From a virus, in the IMG/VR virus record IMGVR_UViG_3300044977_000237, positions 1-44,113 of that record: a stretch of DNA of 44,113 nucleotides. One strand, 5' to 3'. Within the stretch, counting starts at the first letter, position 1, and every line of letters begins with the position of its first letter. The notes below the pieces were generated by a model. That model did not search any database, was not told the DNA's origin, and saw only the letters and a program-made list of their open reading frames with translations. Shown in pieces: positions 21,527 to 28,693 of the stretch. The translations under genes were made by a program, and so were the position numbers.

Positions 21527-23074
21527 GTGCCCGCGATCCCCACCGTCACGATCACCGTGCAGGACAACGGCGCCAGCGCCGCGCTGGCGGTGCCGCAGGC
21601 CAACGTGCAGCTCAAGATCGGATGCGCCATCGGGGGCACGCTGAATCAGCCCTACGCGAGCTCGAACCCGCAGAGCATCCAGACGCAGTACATCGGCGGC
21701 CCCCTCGTCGAGGCCGCGGGGCTCGTCGCGCAGAGCGGCAACATCCCGATCTGCATCTCGTGCCCCATCGTGACCACGGGCACGGCGTATGCGGTGCAGG
21801 CCACCGTGCCGAACGGCTCAACCTCGACCATCACCGTGTCGCTCGACGCGACCTACGGGGCCTGGGACACGTACTATGCCAAGGTCCGCTGCGTCGTGGG
21901 CGGCACCGTGGGCACGGCCGGGATCGTCGTGCAGGTCTCGCTCGACGCGGGCCGCAACTGGTCCGCGCCGATTGCGCTCGGCACGGCGAACACGCTGTAC
22001 CTCGGAACGGGTTCGCTCACGAGCCGGCTCCCGGGCGGCTCCGGCGTGCAACTCAACTTCGGCGCCGGCGCGCTCGCGGGACCGAGCGGAACCACCTACG
22101 ACACGTGGCAGTTCGGCACCGTGGGCCCGCAGTGGAACGACGCTGGCGTAGAGGCAGCGCTCGCCGCGTTCTTCGCCTCGCAGTACGCCGTCGAGGGCGT
22201 CGGCTCGATCCACATCGTCGGCGTCTGCGCGGCGGGCGACATCTCCGCCATCCAGACCTCGCTCAACACGGGCACGACGGGCTACGTCTACACCCGCGCG
22301 ATCGTCGAGCTGCGCGATGCCCTCGCGCCGACCACGTACGGGGGCTCCGGCGAGACCGAGGCGACGTGGATGGCGGCGCTGGAGACCATCGCCTCCGGGG
22401 AGAGCGCGCAGCCCCGCATCTGCGCGGACGGCGGCTACTACAACACCCCCAGCCCGTTCGCCAACGCCGCCGGCGGCACGCCCTCCTATCGCCGCCCGCT
22501 CGCGTGGTCGCACGCCGTGCGGCGCACGCAGGTGCCGTTGCAGCGCCGCGCCGGCCGCGTGAAGGACGGGCCGTACTCCACGATCGTGGTCAACCCCGCG
22601 AGCGACCCCACCGACGGCTTCATCTACCACGACGAGCGCATCACCCCCGGGCTCAACGCGGCGCGCATCGGGAGCGCGCTGACGTGGCCGAAAAAGGGCA
22701 CCGGCTTCTTCCAGTGCCAAGAGCCGCTGCTCAGCGCGAACGGCTCGCAGTTCACTGAACTGGCGATCGGCAACGTGCTCGATGCGGCCTGCGACATCGG
22801 CTACGCGGCCGGCGTCGAGGAGGTCTCGGATGACCTGTTGACGCAGAGCAACGGCACGCTCGACCCCGTGACGCTCAACGTCTTCCAGGGCTCGATCCAG
22901 GGCGCGCTGAACGAGGGCATGGTGCAGACGCCGCTGGTCTCCGCGGTCGCCGCGATCGTGAGCTCGACGCAGAACGTGAACGCCACCGGCGTCGTCCCCG
23001 TGACGATCTCCGTGCTTCCCCGCGGGTACGTCAACGCCGTCGCCGAGACCGTCAACCTGAGCAACGGGAGCTGA
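21527..23074 (+). CDS. Contractile tail sheath protein
   Basis: The 515-residue product starts at GTG 21527 behind a strong GGAGGAG site. The N-terminus (PAIPTVTITVQDNGASAA) and C-terminal insertion-like domain (ATDxxR-type: NGSQFTELAIGNVLDAACDI; SNGTLDPVTLNVFQGSIQGA) fit phage sheath proteins of the Mu gpL type. The sheath shows the tail is contractile, so this is a myovirus. The tube gene follows after 4 bases. Confidence 0.8.
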   Translation: MPAIPTVTITVQDNGASAALAVPQANVQLKIGCAIGGTLNQPYASSNPQSIQTQYIGGPLVEAAGLVAQSGNIPICISCPIVTTGTAYAVQATVPNGSTSTITVSLDATYGAWDTYYAKVRCVVGGTVGTAGIVVQVSLDAGRNWSAPIALGTANTLYLGTGSLTSRLPGGSGVQLNFGAGALAGPSGTTYDTWQFGTVGPQWNDAGVEAALAAFFASQYAVEGVGSIHIVGVCAAGDISAIQTSLNTGTTGYVYTRAIVELRDALAPTTYGGSGETEATWMAALETIASGESAQPRICADGGYYNTPSPFANAAGGTPSYRRPLAWSHAVRRTQVPLQRRAGRVKDGPYSTIVVNPASDPTDGFIYHDERITPGLNAARIGSALTWPKKGTGFFQCQEPLLSANGSQFTELAIGNVLDAACDIGYAAGVEEVSDDLLTQSNGTLDPVTLNVFQGSIQGALNEGMVQTPLVSAVAAIVSSTQNVNATGVVPVTISVLPRGYVNAVAETVNLSNGS

Positions 23075-23078
23075 GACC

Positions 23079-23567
23079 ATGGCCAACATCGCACCGCTCC
23101 AGGTCCCGCTCATCAACGGCGCCATCCGCAGCTTCGGGCACGTTCGGATGCAGATCGCGGGCTTCGACTTTACCGGCGGCTTCAAGAGCATCGACTACGA
23201 CCGCGAGCGCTCGCGCGAGATGGTCTACTCGAACAGCCCAGACCCCGTGGGCAAGACCCTCGGCGAGAACAAGTACACGTGCGAGGCCGAGGTCTACTAC
23301 GACTGGTGGAGCAATCTCCTCCAGACGGTGCAGCAGCAACTCGGGCCCGGGTACGGCGACCAGAGCTTCGCCATTTACGTGTCCTACGTCGGCACGAACC
23401 TGTCGACGTACACGGACACGATCCTCGGCTGCACGTTCGACAGCACGAAGGCGAGCAACAAGCAGGGCTCGGCCGCGCTCACGAGGACGGTGAAGTTCAA
23501 TCCTCTGAAAATTTTGTTCAACGGTGTCGATGATCTGGAAGTGCCGCTCCAGGCGCCTCCTCAGTAG
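23079..23567 (+). CDS. Tail tube protein
   Basis: The 162-residue product starts at ATG 23079. GHVRMQIAGFDFTGGFKSID, YSNSPDPVGKTLGENKYTC and DSTKASNKQGSAALTRTVKF resemble Mu gpM/P2 FII-like tube subunits. It is directly downstream of the sheath gene, as usual. A leftward HNH remnant follows, and the tube C-terminus (PLQAPPQ) lies at the insertion edge. Confidence 0.8.
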   Translation: MANIAPLQVPLINGAIRSFGHVRMQIAGFDFTGGFKSIDYDRERSREMVYSNSPDPVGKTLGENKYTCEAEVYYDWWSNLLQTVQQQLGPGYGDQSFAIYVSYVGTNLSTYTDTILGCTFDSTKASNKQGSAALTRTVKFNPLKILFNGVDDLEVPLQAPPQ

Positions 23568-23570
23568 CGT

Positions 23571-23994
23571 CCCATCGACGCCACGCAAGCCCTCGCGTCG
23601 GCAATACGTGCGGTGCTTATGGCAGAGGGCGCAGACGAGATCGCAGCGCTCCATCTCCGCCTGCATGGCCTTCCACGACAGGTGGTAGTTGACGTTGCCG
23701 CCCGCGCCGCGAGCCTTGGCCGTGCTGTGGTCGAACTCCATGAGCCACGGCGGGAATGTGCGCCCGCAATCGTGGCACGGATGCGACGCCTTGAACGCGC
23801 GCAGCCAATCCCGTCGCGCGTGCGACTGGCGCAGGCCCCGCCTCCCGCTCCTTGGCGCGGTAGGCGGGGCTCTTTCTCTGCGCCGAGCGGCACGCCTTGC
23901 AGCGAGACAGGCGACCATCGGGGCTCGCGGCATAGGCCGTGAACTCGGCGGCGGGCTTCACAGTCAGGCACGCGCAGCACGTCTTAGAATCCAT
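23571..23994 (-). pseudogene. HNH endonuclease gene broken by a one-base frameshift
   Basis: The start ATG 23994 opens MDSKTCCACLTVKPAAEFTA and SRCKACRSAQRKSPAYRAKE, the Cys-rich N-terminal module of phage HNH proteins. The continuation, RRDWLRAFKASHPCHDCGRT, FPPWLMEFDH and CDLVCALCHKHRTYCRREG, is the HNH domain but lies in another frame. The switch is near 23834-23840, in a short run of G and C; removing one base would join them. The HNH frame then runs on antisense into the tube gene without a stop (end approximate). A homing-type insertion in decay, or a sequence error, is likely. Confidence 0.75.
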
Positions 23995-24000
23995 TGAAGC

Positions 24001-24028
24001 AATCTATGACGGGTTGCAGAAGCGTCAA
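24001..24028 (-). promoter_or_regulatory. Promoter of the leftward HNH gene
   Basis: TTGACG (24023-24028), 16 bases, TAGATT (24001-24006), then 6 bases to ATG 23994 on the minus strand. The layout predicts a leaderless transcript. Confidence 0.55.
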
Positions 24029-24142
24029 GACTCTTTCCTCGTCGCGCGGGCGTGGTACCCTCCGGGCACGGGCTCGAAGCCCGGCTCGGCTAGGGAAGCC
24101 CTCCCGGCCCGGGCCCCCGCCGCATCGCCGGCAGAAGGTGGC

Positions 24143-24165
24143 CCACCTCTCCCTCCCCGAGGTGG
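24143..24165 (+). promoter_or_regulatory. Hairpin masking the ribosome site of the tail chaperone
   Basis: CCACCTC (24143-24149) pairs with GAGGTGG (24159-24165), and the second arm contains the Shine-Dalgarno sequence for GTG 24169. Translation of the chaperone may be damped until the stem opens. Confidence 0.5.
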
Positions 24166-24168
24166 ACC

Positions 24169-24603
24169 GTGCCGACCGAAGAGCAGCTCGCCGAGTTGGA
24201 AGCCCGCCACAAGAAGATCGCCATCGTCAGGTGGAACGAGCACGCGATCGTGTTCCGCCGGCCGACGCGCGACGAGTGCAGGCTCTACCGCATCGCGCAG
24301 GAGGAGCCGGCGTCGAAGGCGGACGCGCTGGAGCAGGTCTGCCAGCGGACCATCGTCGCCTTCGACGACGATCTCGACCCGAACCGGGCGCGCGAGCGCT
24401 TCACCGGGACGTTCCTGGTCGAGCACCCGATGTTCTCCGTGACGACGAAGGTCAAGTCGGCGCTCGGGGCGTTGATGGGGCTCGTCGAGGACGAGGACAT
24501 GCTCGACCTGGGAAAAGGCGTGACGCTCAGGCCGGCGCCCCGGAAGCCTTCGCCCGAGGGCTCACGGAGTGGCTCTGCCACGTCGCCCGGGGCGTCGACC
24601 TGA
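24169..24603 (+). CDS. Tail assembly chaperone (G-type, unshifted product)
   Basis: The 144-residue product lies between the tube and tape-measure genes, the standard place for tail assembly chaperones. ARHKKIAIVRWNEHAIVFRR and DECRLYRIAQEEPASKADAL match Mu-like gp41/G-type chaperones. The frame ends in a Ser/Pro-rich tail after the slippery site at 24510; the shifted frame instead gives a structured C-terminus. Both products are expected, as in lambda G/GT. Confidence 0.8.
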   Translation: MPTEEQLAELEARHKKIAIVRWNEHAIVFRRPTRDECRLYRIAQEEPASKADALEQVCQRTIVAFDDDLDPNRARERFTGTFLVEHPMFSVTTKVKSALGALMGLVEDEDMLDLGKGVTLRPAPRKPSPEGSRSGSATSPGAST

Positions 24604-24686
24604 CCAACGACGGGCGCGTGGCGGCCGAGTACGTGGCGGAGACGTTGATCAGGCAGCGGCTCTTCTTCGAGGCGCTGAGCAAGTGA
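24169..24686 (+). CDS. Tail assembly chaperone, -1 frameshift fusion (G-T type)
   Basis: After codon 114 (CTG), slippage of one base back at G-GGA-AAA continues as KRRDAQAGAPEAFARGLTEW, then VDLTNDGRVAAEYVAETLIR, to a stop at 24684-24686. The added 57 residues look like a genuine helical domain and lack a start of their own. The fusion reaches within 6 bases of the tape-measure start. The minority fusion should recruit tube protein to the tape measure. Confidence 0.8.
24510..24516 (+). other. Programmed -1 frameshift slippery heptamer
   Basis: The heptamer GGGAAAA is phased as G-GGA-AAA in the chaperone frame (codons 115-116 are GGA AAA), fitting the X-XXY-YYZ rule and close to lambda's GGGAAAG. 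Slipping by -1 enters the open frame to 24686. Confidence 0.82.
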
Positions 24687-24692
24687 GGATGC

Positions 24693-26441
24693 GTGGCTGC
24701 TAAGACCCACCTCGGGGATCTCACCGTCGAGACCGATGCGGGCACGGCCGCGACGCACCGGCTCGCCGCCGCGTTGGATGCGCTCGGTGAGGCGGCGGGG
24801 AGCGGAATCGACGCCCTGGAGGCGCACGGCAAAGCTCTGCTCGCACAAGCGGATCCTGCGAACGCGGCCCGCAACGCTATCGCCGGGGTGAGCTCCGAGC
24901 TCAAGGGGCTGGGCACCGCCGGGGCGGCGGCATCGGTCGCGCTCGTGGGCGCGCTCGGCGCCATCGCGGTGGGCGGCATCAAGCTCGCGCTCGACGTGCA
25001 CGCGTTCAACGAGCAGCTCGTGGCCACCTTCGATGCGCTCGGGAAGGGCCCCGACGCCGGCGCGCGCACGGTCGAGATGCTCGACGACGTGGCGCGCGAG
25101 CTCCCTCAATCGCGCGAGCAACTCGCCGGGTGGACGCGAGAGATCGAGAAGATGGGCGTCACCGACCTCGGCCAGGTCCGGGGGCAACTCCTCGCGACGG
25201 CTAGCGCGCAAGGCATCCTCGGCGAGGAGGGCGCCGGCGCATACCAGAGGATTGCGCGGAAAGCGCAGGATGCGATCGAGGGGAACCACAAGCTCACGAT
25301 CGCATCCAAGGAGCTGACGAAGACCCTCGGGATCAACCTCACTGGCGCCGTCGCCGAGCGGATGGGCCTGAGCCTGGAGAAGCTCGAGGTCCAGCTCAAG
25401 ACAGGCACGGTCGATGCGGCGAAGTTCGGCAGCGCCCTCGAGGAGACCCTCATCGCGAAGGGCGGCAAGGGTCTCGACGCGATGTGGTCGCGCTCCGACG
25501 TGATCTTCCGCAAGCTCAAGGACGCGGGCGGCGAGCTCTTCTCTGGCGTCGACGCCTCGCCCGTCACCGGCGCGCTGCTCGACGTGCTCGGCCTGTTCGA
25601 TCAGACCAAGCCCGAGGGCTTGGCCATGAAGGCCGTGCTCACCGACGCCTTCGGCGCAGTCGCTTCGCAGCTCGGGCTGCTCATCACGCAGACGGAGATC
25701 TGGGGCCTGGAGATCGCCACCTTCGCGCTGCGCACGCAGAAGGCGCTGAACCCCCTGGGGAAGGCTCTCGATGCCCTCGGCAACGCGCTGAGCACCACGA
25801 AGTATTACGATCCATCGAGCGGCAAGGAGATCACGAAGTCTCAGCATGACGCCGGGTATGAGGAGTTCAAGCGCGCGGAAGGCTTCGACCCGTCGAAGGC
25901 CACGCCGACGCTCGGCATCGAGACGAAACGCGACCCCGGCGAGGCTGTAGGCTGGGATCCGTCGAAGCCCGTGAAGAAGATCGGCTTCGACGCAGAGCCG
26001 GCGGCCCAGGCGTCGGGACGGGCCATCGGGGACGGGCTGGTCAACGGCCTGCTCGCCACCGTGCCCGCGGTCGACGTGGCGGGGGCGGTGGTGGGCGCCG
26101 TCGCCGTCAAGGGCGCAAGGACCGGAGCCGGTGTGCGGTCCCCGTCCAAGCCCGCCATCGAGATCGGCGGGTACATCTCCGAGGGGCTCGGCCTCGGCAT
26201 GGTGCAGTCGCCGGCCCCCGCCCGCGCCGGCCGGCAGATCGGCGGCTACGCGCTCGGCGGCATCGTGGGACAGGCGCTCGCCGCCCCTCCGGCGAACGCG
26301 AACGGCGGCGGGGGCGGTGTCACCATCGGCACGGTGCGAATCGAGATCATGGCCCCGCAGGGCGTGACCGACGCGACGGCCATCTCCGCGAGCGGCCTCG
26401 CGGTCGCTCTGGAGCGCTTCCAGCTCGCGAGCGGGAGATAG
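24693..26441 (+). CDS. Tail tape measure protein
   Basis: The 582-residue product starts at GTG 24693. It has a helical N-terminus, a hydrophobic stretch (AAASVALVGALGAIAVGGIK, about residues 70-90), long helical segments, and the C-terminal RSPSKPAIEIGGYISEGLGL motif common in tape measures. At about 0.15 nm per residue, it predicts a tail near 85-90 nm, short for a myovirus. Confidence 0.88.
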   Translation: MAAKTHLGDLTVETDAGTAATHRLAAALDALGEAAGSGIDALEAHGKALLAQADPANAARNAIAGVSSELKGLGTAGAAASVALVGALGAIAVGGIKLALDVHAFNEQLVATFDALGKGPDAGARTVEMLDDVARELPQSREQLAGWTREIEKMGVTDLGQVRGQLLATASAQGILGEEGAGAYQRIARKAQDAIEGNHKLTIASKELTKTLGINLTGAVAERMGLSLEKLEVQLKTGTVDAAKFGSALEETLIAKGGKGLDAMWSRSDVIFRKLKDAGGELFSGVDASPVTGALLDVLGLFDQTKPEGLAMKAVLTDAFGAVASQLGLLITQTEIWGLEIATFALRTQKALNPLGKALDALGNALSTTKYYDPSSGKEITKSQHDAGYEEFKRAEGFDPSKATPTLGIETKRDPGEAVGWDPSKPVKKIGFDAEPAAQASGRAIGDGLVNGLLATVPAVDVAGAVVGAVAVKGARTGAGVRSPSKPAIEIGGYISEGLGLGMVQSPAPARAGRQIGGYALGGIVGQALAAPPANANGGGGGVTIGTVRIEIMAPQGVTDATAISASGLAVALERFQLASGR

Positions 26442-26443
26442 CC

Positions 26444-27034
26444 GTGGCCTCACCGTCTCCCACGATCTCGCCGATCTCGAACGCGAACGCGTGGATGTAC
26501 TTCCTGCTCGGTGGCATCGTGTCCCCGGGCACCATCGCGCCCGGCGGTATCCACGGGTTCAAACGTGAGACCGGGTGGGACATCAAAAAAGGCAAGGGCA
26601 CGCAGGGCGCCACGCTCACGCTCAAGGACATCCCGCCCATCGAGGGGAAGATCACGCTCAACCTCATCACCGATGCCGACTTCGCGGCTTACGATGCCTT
26701 CGTGGCCAACGTGCTGTCGATCTCTCCGAAGGAGCAGCAGGCACAGGGGCTCCCCATCTATTACCCCGCGTTCTCGTCGATCGGCCTGAGGACGGTTGTC
26801 GTGAAGCACTACACGCCTCCTATCGAGGTCGGCGGCAAGCGCAAGTACCAGGTCGAGATCGAGTTGCTGGAATGGCAGCCGCCCCCCGCCGCATCCGTCG
26901 TGTCCACGGTCACGACCACGGCATCCGGCGCCGCCTCGCCCGGTGGTCCGCCTCGCCCGCCCAACCCGTTGCAGGCGCAGCTCGACGCCGCAAAGGCTGC
27001 CTTCCTCGCGGCCAGTCAGGCGGCGGCGCAGTGA
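26444..27034 (+). CDS. Baseplate/tail-hub adaptor protein (196 aa)
   Basis: The GTG at 26444 lies 2 bases after the tape-measure stop. Residues about 35-145 form a beta-rich globular part (GFKRETGWDIKKGKGTQGAT; TLKDIPPIEGKITLNLITDA; KRKYQVEIELLEW). Then comes a Thr/Gly/Pro-rich linker (STVTTTASGAASPGG) encoded by the 68-bp repeat, and an Ala-rich helix. Position matches the hub adaptor of Mu/P2-like tails (Mu gp43 place). Function is inferred from gene order. Confidence 0.6.
   Translation: MASPSPTISPISNANAWMYFLLGGIVSPGTIAPGGIHGFKRETGWDIKKGKGTQGATLTLKDIPPIEGKITLNLITDADFAAYDAFVANVLSISPKEQQAQGLPIYYPAFSSIGLRTVVVKHYTPPIEVGGKRKYQVEIELLEWQPPPAASVVSTVTTTASGAASPGGPPRPPNPLQAQLDAAKAAFLAASQAAAQ
26900..26967 (+). 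repeat. 68-bp repeat, tail-gene copy
   Basis: These bases are the exact inverse of 3251-3318. Here they are in frame and encode the flexible linker between the globular part and C-terminal helix of the hub adaptor, so this copy is the likely donor. Internally the unit CCGCCTCGCCC occurs twice, separated by GGTGGT. Confidence 0.95.
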
Positions 27035-28215
27035 GCTACTTTGCCAGCGTAAGCGGGCTCCAGATCACGTCTGGCACGCTGCTGGTACCGCTCATCGGCG
27101 CGTGGACGGCAGACGTGGCGCTCGCGACGGCTCAGTCGCTTCCTGTCGGCCCTGCAATCGTGGTGATCGGCAACCTGACGTTGCAGGGCTTCGTCTATCG
27201 CTCCGCGCCGTACGGCGGGCAGGTGCGCGCGCGCATCGTGGGCGGCTACGGTGGATGGCGCACGACCATTCCCGCGCAGGGCTACGGCACCTCGCAGGGA
27301 GTGAAGCTCTCGACGGTGGTCCAGGACGCGGCGGCGGCGTGCGGCGAGCGGGTAAGCATCTTCGCCGACGTCACCATCGGGCAGGCATTCGCGAGGTGCT
27401 CATTCGCCGCGAGTGTCGCCTCCGACGTGCTCTGGCAGATGATCGCGCTCGGGTACATGTCGGCGTGGTACGTGGCGCCATCGGGCGTGACGCAGACGGG
27501 CCCGTGGCCGCTCGCGACCGTCCAGACTCCATTCGTGCCTACGGACCAGCGCCCCGACGAGGGCGTGATTGTCGTCGCGACCGAGGATTACGCATCGTGG
27601 ATGCCGGGGGCGACCTTCACTCATCCGCTGCTCACGGGCACGTACACGTCTGCCGGCGTGCAATACGTGTGGACCGACGACGGCGACTTTCGCTTCGAGG
27701 TGCTCACCGCGGCGACGCCGGCCGTCGATCGCGTGCTCGGTCCCGTACAGCAGATCGTCCAGAAGGAGCTTGCGCCGCTGCGCTTCTTCGGGCGCTACAG
27801 CTACACGATCAGCAACCCTTCGAACACGACCATCGACGGCTCCCCGACGGACACCACGCTCGGGCTCCCCGACTTGCAGAACGTGCCGCTCACCGGGGAC
27901 AGCCTGGCGAGCTACACGCCCCCGAGCGGGGGCACCGCGCACGTCATGTTCGTGAACGGCGACCCCACGCAGCCCGTGTGCGTGTGGACCGAGGCGGACA
28001 GCACGAACGGGCCCTCGGCCATCGCCATCGCGCCGCAGGCCAGCGGGCAGAACGGCATCGCGCGGGTGAGCGACACGGTGATTGTGACGTTTCCGCCGCT
28101 GATTCAGGTGGCGGGCACCATCGCGGGCGCGCCTTTCGTCGGCGTGGCCACCTTCACCTCGCCGGCCATCGGCAGCATTCAGACGGGTTCGCAGACCGTC
28201 ACGGCGCCGTCGTGA
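27031..28215 (+). CDS. Baseplate hub/spike protein (394 aa)
   Basis: GTG 27031 overlaps the previous stop. The N-terminal half (SYFASVSGLQITSGTLLVPL; GQVRARIVGGYGGWRTTIPA) looks like a hub of the Mu gp44/P2 gpD type. The C-terminal third (HVMFVNGDPTQPVCVWTEAD; NGIARVSDTVIVTFPP; SIQTGSQTVTAPS) is an OB-like, Gly-Thr-rich spike. It may merge the roles of Mu gp44 and gp45, which would explain the absence of separate genes. Confidence 0.65.
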   Translation: MSYFASVSGLQITSGTLLVPLIGAWTADVALATAQSLPVGPAIVVIGNLTLQGFVYRSAPYGGQVRARIVGGYGGWRTTIPAQGYGTSQGVKLSTVVQDAAAACGERVSIFADVTIGQAFARCSFAASVASDVLWQMIALGYMSAWYVAPSGVTQTGPWPLATVQTPFVPTDQRPDEGVIVVATEDYASWMPGATFTHPLLTGTYTSAGVQYVWTDDGDFRFEVLTAATPAVDRVLGPVQQIVQKELAPLRFFGRYSYTISNPSNTTIDGSPTDTTLGLPDLQNVPLTGDSLASYTPPSGGTAHVMFVNGDPTQPVCVWTEADSTNGPSAIAIAPQASGQNGIARVSDTVIVTFPPLIQVAGTIAGAPFVGVATFTSPAIGSIQTGSQTVTAPS

Positions 28216-28217
28216 GG

Positions 28218-28601
28218 CTACGCGACTTCGGTCTCGACGAGGTAGAGCTGAGGCGAGGGGAGCACCACGCCGCGCACGTCGGCGCACGCCCACGAGGAGA
28301 AGGCGCGCCACGCTTCCACCGCGCGATCGAGAGCAGCGCTGTAGCCCATGCACGCCGCCCCGAAGGCGTTGAGCGCGAAGGGCACGGAGAGGTCGGGCAC
28401 GCCTTCCTTGCCGCTCGCGCCCACCGCGCACCAGAAGCCGAGGAACGTCGAGTCACCGTCGCCGCTCGGCACGGAGGGCATGAGCGCGCCCGCGGGAGCC
28501 CGCTTCTGGTAGCGCTCGATCAGCGTCCACCAGCCTTCGTAGAGCTTCTTCGGCGGCGGCTGATGGACCCCGTACAGCACGGCGAACGTCATCTGTCCCA
28601 T
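28218..28601 (-). CDS. Leftward single gene, hypothetical (124-127 aa)
   Basis: Two ATGs are possible: 28601 (MGQMTFAVLYG) and 28592 (MTFAVLYG). A TATCAT box ends 7 bases before the second and overlaps the first, so 28592 and a leaderless transcript are favoured. The protein is well composed (KKLYEGWWTLIERYQKRAP; FLGFWCAVGASGKEGVPDLS; DRAVEAWRAFSSWA) with many Trp residues. It is a single antisense insertion between hub and next tail gene. Family unknown. Confidence 0.6.
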   Translation of the reverse strand: MGQMTFAVLYGVHQPPPKKLYEGWWTLIERYQKRAPAGALMPSVPSGDGDSTFLGFWCAVGASGKEGVPDLSVPFALNAFGAACMGYSAALDRAVEAWRAFSSWACADVRGVVLPSPQLYLVETEVA

Positions 28602-28693
28602 GATAGACTCGCTTCGCGGGCTCGGATGCCGACGCTCCATACGTCGCTCCGGGTCCGCGTTCTCCCTTCTACCACCACGGGCGGCGCGTAGCC

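Noticed and set aside
3251-26967. The 68-bp inverted repeats as sites of an invertible segment
   Set aside because: Inversion would flip 23.6 kb of essential genes, no recombinase gene is present, and one copy interrupts a gene family. A copied patch is more likely.
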